DNA from: Lysobacterales bacterium
Lineage (GTDB): Bacteria > Pseudomonadota > Gammaproteobacteria > Xanthomonadales > SZUA-5
Length of the DNA: 64,000 nt
Reading direction: 5' to 3'
Assembly: GCA_022844135.1 (NCBI GenBank)
Contig: JALHMG010000003.1
Span: 62,001-126,000, forward strand
Part shown: positions 37,497 to 45,487 of the stretch, one piece after another
Layout: every line of letters starts with the position of its first letter
Position numbering within the stretch: position 1 is the first letter of the stretch
Notes under the pieces: generated by a model
The model's database searches: none
What the model was told of the DNA's origin: nothing
Seen by the model: only the letters and a program-made list of their open reading frames with translations
Position numbers and translations under genes: made by a program

Positions 37497-38342
37497 GTGG
37501 TTATCCAAAGCCCAGCCAAACTCAATCGCTTCCTGCACATCATCGGGCGTCGGAGCGATGGCTATCACTTGCTGCAGACGGCGTTCGAGCTGATCGATTG
37601 GTGCGATGAGATCGAGCTGGAAGCGACCAGCGACGGGATCGTCGAACGTGTCGATGGACCGGGCGATATCGATCCCAACGCAGACTTATGTGCGCGCGCC
37701 GCAAACGCTTTGCGGCGTTTCGCGCCAGCACGCGGCTGTCGCATCCGCTTGCGCAAATCGATTCCGCAGGGAGCGGGGCTGGGCGGCGGCAGTGGCAATG
37801 CGGCGATGGTGTTGCGCGCACTGAATCGGCTTTGGGACTTGAAACTGCCAGCTCAAGCGCTGGCCGATATTGGCCTTGAACTGGGCGCCGATGTGCCGAT
37901 TTTCGTTCGCGGCGTTCCGGCCTGGGCGGAAGGCGTCGGTGAACGACTGACACCGCTGCCGTTCGTCGCGCGTCGCTATCTGGTGGTCTTTCCTGGCATC
38001 GCCACTCCCACTGCACCGATGTTCGCGCATGCGGATTTGCCGCGCGCCACAGCGGCCATTGCGATTGCCGACTATCAAGCTGGTACCGCTACGCAGAACG
38101 ACTTCGAATCGCTCGCGTGCCGACTGTACCCGGCGATTGCAGAAGCCCGAGGCTTCCTCGAACAGATTGGCCCGGCGCGCCTGACGGGCAGCGGAAGCGC
38201 GCTTTTTGTCGAGAATCCGCCGCCCACGGTTGAGGCCGTGATGACTGGCGCGCCGCTGAACTGGCGCTGGAAGATATGCAATTCGCTACAAATCCCGTTT
38301 GACAGCGTAAACAAACAGCCGCCAGAATTACCGGCTCCGTAG
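37497..38342 (+). CDS. ispE: 4-diphosphocytidyl-2-C-methyl-D-erythritol kinase
   Basis: Fourth step of the MEP isoprenoid pathway, a GHMP kinase. The start is a GTG four bases after AAGGAG, giving MVIQSPAKLNRFLHIIGRRSDGYHLLQT, the normal family beginning; the frame stays open further upstream from a TTG at 37446. The ATP loop PQGAGLGGGSGNAA and LTGSGSALF near the end are typical. 281 residues. It is followed by tRNA-Gln and prs, as in many gammaproteobacteria, but hemB and not lolB lies upstream. Confidence 0.95.
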   Translation: MVIQSPAKLNRFLHIIGRRSDGYHLLQTAFELIDWCDEIELEATSDGIVERVDGPGDIDPNADLCARAANALRRFAPARGCRIRLRKSIPQGAGLGGGSGNAAMVLRALNRLWDLKLPAQALADIGLELGADVPIFVRGVPAWAEGVGERLTPLPFVARRYLVVFPGIATPTAPMFAHADLPRATAAIAIADYQAGTATQNDFESLACRLYPAIAEARGFLEQIGPARLTGSGSALFVENPPPTVEAVMTGAPLNWRWKICNSLQIPFDSVNKQPPELPAP

Positions 38343-38399
38343 CTGCTGCCCCTGATTCGTCAGGAAGATGTCTCAACGGGCGGCGGCGGCGGATCGGTT

Positions 38400-38475
38400 T
38401 GGGGTGTCGCCAAGTTGGTAAGGCACGGGATTTTGATTCCCGCATTCCTAGGTTCGAGTCCTAGCACCCCAGCCA
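38400..38475 (+). tRNA. tRNA-Gln (anticodon TTG)
   Basis: Cloverleaf by eye: acceptor TGGGGTG/CACCCCA, D-arm with GTTGGTAAGGC, anticodon stem CGGGA/TCCCG with loop TTTTGAT (anticodon TTG), T-arm CTAGG-TTCGAGT-CCTAG, discriminator G and an encoded CCA end at 38473-38475. It lies in the conserved ispE-tRNA-Gln-prs arrangement. Confidence 0.96.
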
Positions 38476-38508
38476 GTTCTATGGGCCGCGAGCGGTCGAT
38501 AGAACTGG
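38473..38508 (+). terminator. Long hairpin starting at the tRNA-Gln CCA end
   Basis: CCAGTTCTAT (38473-38482) pairs perfectly with ATAGAACTGG (38499-38508), and an inner GGCCGC/GCGGTC pairs with one G-U. The stem includes the tRNA CCA. No clear T-run follows. It may be a terminator or a 3'-processing signal. Confidence 0.5.
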
Positions 38509-38605
38509 TTCCGCTTTGATTCTCGCAATCCCGCTCAGCGCCTGGCGCCCTGCCCCCTTGGTGGCGAGTTCGCCCTGGTCTTAAATCGCCTTTTGGTCTG
38601 AAGCC

Positions 38606-39583
38606 ATGAGCTCAAAGCTGTCCGATCTCAGCGCACCGGGTTTGATGATCTTCTCCGGCAACGCACATCCGCGACTGGCGGGCTCCATCGCGTTCGAGCT
38701 CGGTGTGCCGCTTGGAAAGATCAACTGCGGACGATTCTCCGATGGCGAAGTCGCCGTCGAGATTCTCGAAAATGTGCGCAACCAGCACGTTTATCTGATC
38801 CAGCCGACCAGTCCGCCGACTGCGGATAATCTGATGGAACTGCTGGTGATGGTGGATGCGTTCAAACGCGCCTCTGCGGCTTCAGTCACCGCAGTCATGC
38901 CGTACTTCGGTTACGCCCGCCAAGACCGTCGCGCGCGGAATGCGCGCGTGCCGATCACCGCGAAAGTGGCTGCCGACATCATCGGCACGGTCGGCACAGA
39001 TCGCGTGCTCACGGTGGATTTGCACGCCGATCAGATTCAAGGCTTCTTCGATGTACCGCTCGACAATGTGTACGCCTCGCCGGTGTTGCTGGCGGACATG
39101 TGGCGCCACTACTCAGGGGAAGATCTGATCGTTGTTGCGCCGGACGTTGGCGGCGTGGTGCGCGCTCGGGCGATCGCCAAGCGCTTGGATGACGCGGACT
39201 TGGCGATCATCGATAAGCGTCGGCCAAAGGCCAACGAATCGGTGGTAATGAACGTCATCGGCGACGTCACCGGCAAGACCTGCATCCTGATCGACGACAT
39301 CGTCGATACCGCCGGCACGCTGTGCTCTGCGGCCAAGGCGCTCAAGGAGCGCGGCGCCAGACGCGTCGTCGCCTATTGTGTGCATCCGGTGCTGTCGGGT
39401 GGCGCGATCGACAATCTCAACAACTCCGTGCTCGATGAGATGGTCGTCACCGACACCATCGCGCTGCGCCCCGAAGCGCGCGCATGCACACGATTGCGGC
39501 AGTTGTCGGTTGCCGAGCTGCTGGCCGAGACCATTCGTCGTATCGCTGGCGGGGAGAGCGTAAGTTCGTTGTACGTAGATTAG
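38606..39583 (+). CDS. prs: Ribose-phosphate pyrophosphokinase
   Basis: Makes PRPP from ribose 5-phosphate and ATP for nucleotide, histidine and tryptophan synthesis. 325 residues. Family blocks: [70 protein letters not shown], and the PRPP loop [14 protein letters not shown]. The ribosome site is weak. The N-terminal extension of about ten residues is longer than in E. coli. Usual operon context with tRNA-Gln and rplY. Confidence 0.97.
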   Translation: MSSKLSDLSAPGLMIFSGNAHPRLAGSIAFELGVPLGKINCGRFSDGEVAVEILENVRNQHVYLIQPTSPPTADNLMELLVMVDAFKRASAASVTAVMPYFGYARQDRRARNARVPITAKVAADIIGTVGTDRVLTVDLHADQIQGFFDVPLDNVYASPVLLADMWRHYSGEDLIVVAPDVGGVVRARAIAKRLDDADLAIIDKRRPKANESVVMNVIGDVTGKTCILIDDIVDTAGTLCSAAKALKERGARRVVAYCVHPVLSGGAIDNLNNSVLDEMVVTDTIALRPEARACTRLRQLSVAELLAETIRRIAGGESVSSLYVD

Positions 39584-39597
39584 TTTTGGGGCCAGAA

Positions 39598-39631
39598 GCC
39601 CGCGGTGCGAAAACCTGGTTTTCGCTGCGCG
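39598..39631. repeat. Short dispersed repeat, copy 2 (after prs)
   Basis: Contains the palindrome GCGAAAACC-T-GGTTTTCGC (39607-39625), able to form a 7-bp stem, within a sequence resembling that at 29660-29692. It lies 15 bases past the prs stop and might serve as a terminator-like structure. Confidence 0.4.
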
Positions 39632-39797
39632 AGAAGTTGGCTGATTCGTTTCGGGCGTCGATGCACTTTGCGCCCTGACCGCCTTATCGAACGCTGAGCC
39701 GTGCGATCTCGATCGAGACCGCAGCGCTCATCGCTCGAAGCCCCTGGTCGCGGGTGGCTTATGGATCGGCGGTGACGCGTACGCAGGATGCGTATGC

Positions 39798-39820
39798 GAT
39801 GGAAATAACGCGTTTCCATC
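39798..39820 (+). promoter_or_regulatory. Leader hairpin upstream of rplY
   Basis: GATGGAAA (39798-39805) and TTTCCATC (39813-39820) form a perfect 8-bp stem with a seven-base loop, about 20 bases before the rplY ribosome site (AAGGGATG). It could be a translational control element; evidence is structural only. Confidence 0.3.
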
Positions 39821-39850
39821 CATGGAACGCATAACAAGGGATGAAAAATC

Positions 39851-40585
39851 ATGGCCAAAGTACACAAAGTGCCGGTGGAATTCCGAGCCGACAACGGGAA
39901 GGGTGCGAGCCGCCGCCTGCGTCGTTCGGGCAAAGTGCCGGCAATTCTCTACGGCGGCGATCTGCCGCCGCGCGCGTTGCAACTGGACCAGCTGCTTGCA
40001 TATCGCTATGCCGGAAACGAATGGTTCTACACGTCGATTCTGGAACTCGATGTCGGTGCCGAGACCCAGAAAGCGCTGGTGCGCGACTTGCAGCGTCATC
40101 CGTACAAGCCGCTGCTCACGCACATCGATTTCCAGCGCGTGCTGGAAAACGAGATCCTGCGTCTGCGCGTGCCGCTGCACTTCTTGAATCAAGAGAAGTC
40201 GCCGGCCGGCAAGACCGGTGGCGCGTTGATCCTGCACGAATTGAACGACATCGAAATTGCGTGCTTGCCCAAAGACCTGCCGGAATTCCTCGAGATCGAC
40301 TTGATCGAGCTCAAAGTGGGCGACACGATCCACGTCTCCGACATCAAGCTGCCGGCTGGCGTTGAAATCCCGTCGCTGAAATTGGGTCGCGAGCACGATC
40401 TGGCGGTGGTGGTTGCACGCATGACGGTGGAAGAGCAGCCCGAAGCTGCGGCCGAAGGTGCTGCTGCCACACCGGCCCCGGCGGCTGGCAAGAAAGCTGC
40501 TGCCGCGCCGGCCAAAGCCGCTGCGGCCGCACCGGCGAAAGCCGCTCCGGCGAAGGCTGCTGCCAAGCCGGCTGCGAAGAAGTAA
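39851..40585 (+). CDS. rplY: 50S ribosomal protein L25 (Ctc type) with histone-H1-like tail
   Basis: Binds 5S rRNA in the large subunit. Residues 1-95 are the L25 domain (FRADNGKGASRRLRRSGKVPAILYGG; HIDFQRV), and residues 100-195 the extra Ctc beta domain (PLHFLNQEKSPAGKTGG, PEFLEIDLIELKVGDTIHVSDIKLP). The last 45 residues are almost only Ala, Lys and Pro, with repeated AAAPAKAA units similar to histone H1 or AlgP-type tails. 244 residues, longer than usual Ctc proteins (about 200). Between prs and pth as expected. Confidence 0.95.
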   Translation: MAKVHKVPVEFRADNGKGASRRLRRSGKVPAILYGGDLPPRALQLDQLLAYRYAGNEWFYTSILELDVGAETQKALVRDLQRHPYKPLLTHIDFQRVLENEILRLRVPLHFLNQEKSPAGKTGGALILHELNDIEIACLPKDLPEFLEIDLIELKVGDTIHVSDIKLPAGVEIPSLKLGREHDLAVVVARMTVEEQPEAAAEGAAATPAPAAGKKAAAAPAKAAAAAPAKAAPAKAAAKPAAKK

Positions 40586-40594
40586 GCACTCGTC

Positions 40595-40623
40595 GTTGCG
40601 CTGGCGCTTGGCGCCAGCGCAAC
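40595..40623 (+). terminator. Hairpin after rplY
   Basis: A perfect 13-bp stem GTTGCGCTGGCGC / GCGCCAGCGCAAC with a TTG loop begins nine bases past the rplY stop. No T-run follows, so it may be a Rho-independent terminator variant or an mRNA 3'-end stabiliser between rplY and pth. Confidence 0.5.
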
Positions 40624-40742
40624 GGGAAGCGGGGCCTGGGGCACACGGCACGAATAGGCGCTGCTTCCTGCTGCCACTACTCATTGACATCGGTCGCCGA
40701 TCCCCGTCCCTCCAGTGCCCCGTCACACGTGCGCAGTAAGCT

Positions 40743-41321
40743 ATGCCCATCCGTCTCATCGTCGGCCTCGGGAATCCGGGTCGAGAACATGCCGAGCAAC
40801 GGCATAACGCTGGCTTCTGGTTCGCCGATGCCTTGGCGGACAATCTTTCTCTGCGTTTTTCGCTCGAAAGCAAACTCAACGCCGAAGTTGCCCGCCTCAC
40901 TGGTCGCGATGAGCCGCTGTGGCTCGTCAAGCCGACCACCTACATGAACAAGAGCGGCCTCGCAGTCAGCGCGGTTCTCAATTACTACAAAATCGATCCG
41001 GCCGATGCGCTGATTGCGCACGACGAACTGGACTTGCCCGTCGGCGTCGCGCGCTTGAAATTCGACGGCGGCCACGGCGGCCAGAACGGCATCCGCGACA
41101 CCATCGCGCAGCTGGGCCACGGCAAGTTCCATCGGCTGCGTATCGGCATCGGTCATCCGGGGCGCAAGGATCTGGTTACTCCCTGGGTACTCGGCCGCGC
41201 GTCGATAGCAGACGAAAAACTCATTCGCACATCGATTGCCAATGCACTCGATGTGGTGCCGCTGCTACGCGCCGGGCACATCGACAAGGCCACCCAAACC
41301 TTGCACACGCCGCAGCCCTGA
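40743..41321 (+). CDS. pth: Peptidyl-tRNA hydrolase
   Basis: Releases peptides from prematurely dropped peptidyl-tRNAs. 192 residues with LIVGLGNPGREHAEQRHNAGFWFAD (catalytic His in RHNAG), KPTTYMNKSG, HDELDLPVG and GGHGGQNGIRD. The expected neighbour ychF is absent; instead the gene converges with an unknown minus-strand gene 24 bases away. Confidence 0.97.
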   Translation: MPIRLIVGLGNPGREHAEQRHNAGFWFADALADNLSLRFSLESKLNAEVARLTGRDEPLWLVKPTTYMNKSGLAVSAVLNYYKIDPADALIAHDELDLPVGVARLKFDGGHGGQNGIRDTIAQLGHGKFHRLRIGIGHPGRKDLVTPWVLGRASIADEKLIRTSIANALDVVPLLRAGHIDKATQTLHTPQP

Positions 41322-41345
41322 GCTTGCGGCACGAGCGCTAGATCA

Positions 41346-42317
41346 CTATGTGACCACGATCGCGATCTGATGCGTACCGGATCGCGTAACGGCCAGCACC
41401 TTGCCGTTCTCAGCGACGCTGGTGATGTCGCCTTGTCCGGCCATGGGAACTTTATGAGCGCCAATCTGCAGGTCGTCTCCGACCATTCGTACGCCATTCG
41501 ATGAAGCGTGACTGTCTCCAGGCCATAGCTCACTCGCCACCGCGTGGAAACTGCTACCGAACGCATCGGCATGGACGAGAAACACCTGATCGCCGGATCG
41601 CGCCAGCCATTCGCCGCTAACAGCCGCCACGCGCGGCGGCGCGATGAATGGACCACCCAGACCACGAAACCGACCGACGCGTGCGACGATGCGTGGACCG
41701 CGACCCGGGACACCATGCCAGCGATCAGCAACCTGCGCCGACAGTTCCGCCTGCGCACGCTCCGGCGGCACCTCCAGCGCAAGCCCTAAGGCGATGCTGT
41801 CGAGATGCCGCGCCACAGCCAGCGCACTAGCGCGATAGTGCGCCAAACCCGAGCGCCATGCCGCCACTTGCCCAGCGCGGAGAAAACTGTCGACATCCGA
41901 AACCGACGTCAACGCCAGCAGGCGCCGATGGAACTCGGGATAACAACCATGATCGGCGACGTGGATGCAGGCATTGGCGAGAGCGGACAAAACCCGTTGC
42001 GGCGATTGCGCCATCAGCCGCGGCGCACGCAACGCTAGCTCGTGCCACAGCGGCACGATCATCGGATAGCGTGCGCCGGCTCCAATGACAGCTTGGCCGA
42101 TCAGCTTCAGGCCAAGCTCGTAGAGCGATTCGAAAAGCTCGCCGAAGACGCCCTCCGGCGCGCCGTTCAGCGCCGATGCCAGCGCATCGACATCGGTTCT
42201 CAAGTACGCCAGAAATGCATCGCTATCCAACGCCGCAAACCGTCGCCGCGCATTTGCGAAACGCGCGTTCAATACGGGGCGGTGGGACTGAAGCCAGGTG
42301 GCGAGTTTGGGGTGCAT
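41346..42317 (-). CDS. Unknown protein in MoxR-like cluster
   Basis: 323 residues, not recognised. The first two thirds look helical (LNARFANARRRFAALDSDAFLAYL, VFGELFESLYELGLKLIGQAV, VLSALANACIHVADHGC). The last third looks beta-rich (FRGLGGPFIAPPRVAAVSGEWLARSGDQVFLVHADAFG; GTHQIAIVVT), possibly a small propeller or beta-sandwich with GPFIAPP and WLARSGDQVFLVHAD as candidate signatures. No signal peptide or membrane segment. It is the last gene of the accessory cluster and starts directly beside an inverted-repeat element. Accessory proteins of this general position occur beside MoxR ATPases. Confidence 0.7.
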   Translation of the reverse strand: MHPKLATWLQSHRPVLNARFANARRRFAALDSDAFLAYLRTDVDALASALNGAPEGVFGELFESLYELGLKLIGQAVIGAGARYPMIVPLWHELALRAPRLMAQSPQRVLSALANACIHVADHGCYPEFHRRLLALTSVSDVDSFLRAGQVAAWRSGLAHYRASALAVARHLDSIALGLALEVPPERAQAELSAQVADRWHGVPGRGPRIVARVGRFRGLGGPFIAPPRVAAVSGEWLARSGDQVFLVHADAFGSSFHAVASELWPGDSHASSNGVRMVGDDLQIGAHKVPMAGQGDITSVAENGKVLAVTRSGTHQIAIVVT

Positions 42318-42501
42318 CTGGTTGTTGGTTGTTGGTTGTTGGTTGCCGCAGCAAAATTGCCATCGTCAATCCCCGCGAAGGCGGGAATCCGGTGAATTCT
42401 TGTCGTGACGCATCGGGCGCAACTATCAAAGCCAAGACGCTGGGTTCCCGCTTTCGCGGGGATGACACAATCATCAACCGCAGAACCAACAACCAACAAC
42501 C
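42318..42501. repeat. Nested inverted-repeat element filling an intergenic gap
   Basis: The element occupies the gap between two minus-strand genes almost exactly. Outer arms: GGTTGTTGGTTGTTGGTT (42320-42337) is the perfect complement of AACCAACAACCAACAACC (42484-42501). Inner arms: a 22-base AATCCCCGCG...GGAATCC copy (42369-42390) pairs with GGTTCCCGCTTTCGCGGGGA (42443-42462), a dispersed repeat type common in Xanthomonadales-like genomes. The right arm ends at the stop codon of the MoxR-like gene. Confidence 0.75.
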
Positions 42502-44067
42502 CTACCCCAACCACCGCAAATAATTCCCATAGCGTTGATGCAGAGACTTCAGCAGCAGCAAATCGTCATGTAACGGGCCATACAACTTTCCGCCCTTGGC
42601 GATCGCCTGAATATGCCGCTCTATCGCTGCCAGCCGCTTGCGCGCCTCCGCAGCGGTGACGCCATCGAGGCCGGCGGCAAGCTCGGCGGCCAGATCGCGC
42701 ACCGGATCGCGACGATCCAGATCGAGTCGGTCGTAGTCGAAGCAACTCTGATCGAACAGCGATCGCAGCCAGCCGATTCGATCGCTCTTCTGCGCCGCAT
42801 TCGCGGGGCTTTGGAAATACGGCGCGTCGAGATCCGCCTTGAGTTTGTCGTGCAACACGAACGGCAGCGTCTGGCGCACATCCTCCAATTCCACCTCGGT
42901 ACTGCCGCGAAAAAAGGCCATCGCCTTGGCGTACACCAGCAGCGTCATCAGATTGCGCACCGATAAGCCGTTGACCGTCTGGCAGCCCAAATCCTTGAGC
43001 CGATCGCGGCCATCGTCCTGGGCGCTGAGCCACGCCCAATCGGTGCCCGCCAGGCGCGCGGTGTCCTTGCTTTTGTACTCGAACTGCTCGCCGGCAAGGT
43101 CGTTGAACTCGAATTGGCTGGCGAAATACTCGATGCGCCGACGCAACGGCTCTGGCAAAGGCATGGCGCGAATGCGTTGGCCGAGCGCCTTGATTTCAGC
43201 CTCGCTGAAGATAATCTCCGGCGGCACGAAATCTTCCGGGCGCGCATCCTCTTCGATACGCGTCAGCAACTCGCCCAAAAAGCGCGGATTGAACGGCAGC
43301 GCCTGCACGATCACATCGATGCGATCGCGCAGCGCTTCGATCACCTGATAGGTGCCGCCGCCCTGATCGTCGTTCGCGGTGAGATACCACGCGGCCGGCG
43401 GGCACTCGTACACCTGGTCGAACAACTCGGCGTAGTTATCGCCCATCAGCGTCAGCAACGCGCTTTGCGTACGCGTCGGGATGCGGTTGTACTCGTCGAC
43501 GATTTTCACGCGCATCGACAGCCAGCTGCGCCATGCGATCCGCACCGCATCGATGCGCTGCGCCGAGACCAAATCGGCCGGCAACGGGCTGCCCAGCAGA
43601 TCGGCTGTGGTCATCTGCGGATGACCACGCTGCATGCCGCGCTTGACCTCGCGGACCGGATAACCGGCCAGCACACCCATCAGCAATGCGCTCGCCGTCT
43701 TGCCGCGCCCAGGCCCGCCGATGAACAAACACTTGCGTTGCGCGGCGAAGGTCAGCAGCGGCAGCAGCACGAAGCTCGAATAGCTCTGCGCGCTCGGCAA
43801 TTTCAGCGCACTTTTGCGATCGCCCAGCGCAAACTCCGCGCCCGGTCCATCGTTGTATTCGATGTCGTAATGCGGGCTGATGATCGCGGTGTTGACGATC
43901 CAGAAGTACGCCTGACGCAACTTCTCATCCAGCGCCGCCGATACCTCAGCCACCGGCGCCGCATCCGCCGGCCCCTGATACAAGGCCGCGACATCGAACT
44001 GCGGCAGCACCGCCGCAGGTTTAGGATTCGTCGGCGCCGCCGACACGCGCTGGAATAGTTTGAACAT
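42502..44067 (-). CDS. MoxR-like AAA+ ATPase
   Basis: 521-residue cytosolic AAA+ protein. Walker A GGPGRGKT at 117-124, Walker B KIVDEYNRIP with Asp191-Glu192, then TQSALLTLMGD and YLTANDD (sensor 1), AL-RDRID (arginine finger region), all in the MoxR pattern. The C-terminal 200 residues are helical and not standard for MoxR. MoxR ATPases usually act as chaperones with a von Willebrand A partner; no vWA gene is seen in this window. It follows the iSTAND-like gene by 64 bases and precedes the unknown gene. Confidence 0.8.
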   Translation of the reverse strand: MFKLFQRVSAAPTNPKPAAVLPQFDVAALYQGPADAAPVAEVSAALDEKLRQAYFWIVNTAIISPHYDIEYNDGPGAEFALGDRKSALKLPSAQSYSSFVLLPLLTFAAQRKCLFIGGPGRGKTASALLMGVLAGYPVREVKRGMQRGHPQMTTADLLGSPLPADLVSAQRIDAVRIAWRSWLSMRVKIVDEYNRIPTRTQSALLTLMGDNYAELFDQVYECPPAAWYLTANDDQGGGTYQVIEALRDRIDVIVQALPFNPRFLGELLTRIEEDARPEDFVPPEIIFSEAEIKALGQRIRAMPLPEPLRRRIEYFASQFEFNDLAGEQFEYKSKDTARLAGTDWAWLSAQDDGRDRLKDLGCQTVNGLSVRNLMTLLVYAKAMAFFRGSTEVELEDVRQTLPFVLHDKLKADLDAPYFQSPANAAQKSDRIGWLRSLFDQSCFDYDRLDLDRRDPVRDLAAELAAGLDGVTAAEARKRLAAIERHIQAIAKGGKLYGPLHDDLLLLKSLHQRYGNYLRWLG

Positions 44068-44131
44068 CGCGGGTTCGCAAACTCAGCATCGACGAGGCGA
44101 CGATAGCGCGCGCTGCGCGTTTTGGGCGGCC

Positions 44132-45487
44132 CTAACCGCTCGCGTCTGGGTTCGCTAACTCGTTCGCGACAGGTGAGCGGCAATTCTCCTGAAAACGCAG
44201 AAGCTCCGGCACTGGCCCCAACTCCTCGATAGCGTGGGCAAGATAACGATCGATATTGTGCCGCTCAGGATCGCCGCGCAATTGATCGATCGAGTTTTGG
44301 ATTCGCATCAGCTTTGCGTGGCGAAGCGCGCGAATGGGCTTCAGCCCGCGCTTTTCTATTCGTGCGGCGGATTGGACCAAGCCACGTTCGGCGAAGAGAT
44401 TGGCTTCGCTGATGCGATGAGATTGCGTCCGGTAAATGATCGCCAAGCCAGACAATGCCCTGACTTCCAATGCATTGGCGCGTTGCAGATTGGCCTTCCA
44501 AATTGCGATAAAGAGTGCCTGCGAACCCTGGTAGTCGCCCTGCGCAAGACGGATTTCTGCGGTTAGCAGCTCTAACATCTGTCGCTCTCGCAATGGGGCC
44601 TTCGATTGATAGCGTAGGCCATGATCCAAGGCCAAAGCTGCATTCGACGGTTGACGATCAGCCAAAAGGTTCTCGCCTAGCTTTCGAGCAACTCGGGACG
44701 CATGTTCAAGATCGACAATTGTCAGCAGATTTCGATACGCAAACACTGCGAACTTGTAAACGAGCAACTCGTCGAAAAGATCTGCGGCTCTGTTGAGTGC
44801 CAGAAGGTCGTCCTCACGATCGATGCCAGCAAATTGGCTGGCCGTAACTGCCAGGCTGCTCGCCAATTCGATTGCTTCAGCAGGATTGCGATGCCGACGA
44901 GCAAGTTCTTCCGCGCGCCTTGCAACTGCAATTAGTCCACCTGGCGTGGCAGAGGGAGCGGTGGCGGAGACAGCAACACCGGTCTGCGGCCCATCCGCCA
45001 CGTCGGCGACACGGCCAGCTTCGGTTGTCGAAACGGCCATGGCGAAACTACGAACTGACCACAGATCCGGTGCGATCGCTCTCACATCACTGTCGTAAGG
45101 ATTGCGCATTGCCAATATCAATAGTCCGCGAACGCGCTTCGATAGCTCGCCACGGCATTCGTTCAGCAACACCAGGAACTTTCGAAGCTCATTCAACCGC
45201 ATCGAGTGCAAGTCGCACCAGATCAATTGCATCGGGCCATTCGCCCGGATTGCGGTCAGCAGCTGCTCGGCACTTGCCCGCCCGCTCGCTCGATGTAAAG
45301 TTGCCAGAGCTCGAGGAATACGAAATTCAAGTTCACCGAACAATCGATGCTGGAACTCCAACATGTCCTTGAACGATTCGCCAAAGACGAATCCAAGCTG
45401 GAACTGACCGACGCCAAATTCGATCCGAGTCAGCAGATCCCGGATCAATTCGTCTGTTTGGTCCTCATTGACCAGCGGCTGGCTCAT
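44132..45487 (-). CDS. Inactive-STAND-like domain fused to TPR repeats
   Basis: 451 residues. The first 155 look like a P-loop NTPase fold without Walker motifs: QLGFVFGES where a nucleotide loop would be, MQLIWCDLHSM in the Walker B place, then LLNECRGELSK and APDLWSVRSFAM (139-150). The APDLWS block recalls the inactive STAND (iSTAND) domains known from bacterial conflict proteins. A Ser/Pro/Ala linker and helical TPR-like repeats (about 185-430) follow. It overlaps the ATPase gene by 23 bases, so the two are probably co-translated partners. The family call is inference. Confidence 0.65.
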   Translation of the reverse strand: MSQPLVNEDQTDELIRDLLTRIEFGVGQFQLGFVFGESFKDMLEFQHRLFGELEFRIPRALATLHRASGRASAEQLLTAIRANGPMQLIWCDLHSMRLNELRKFLVLLNECRGELSKRVRGLLILAMRNPYDSDVRAIAPDLWSVRSFAMAVSTTEAGRVADVADGPQTGVAVSATAPSATPGGLIAVARRAEELARRHRNPAEAIELASSLAVTASQFAGIDREDDLLALNRAADLFDELLVYKFAVFAYRNLLTIVDLEHASRVARKLGENLLADRQPSNAALALDHGLRYQSKAPLRERQMLELLTAEIRLAQGDYQGSQALFIAIWKANLQRANALEVRALSGLAIIYRTQSHRISEANLFAERGLVQSAARIEKRGLKPIRALRHAKLMRIQNSIDQLRGDPERHNIDRYLAHAIEELGPVPELLRFQENCRSPVANELANPDASG

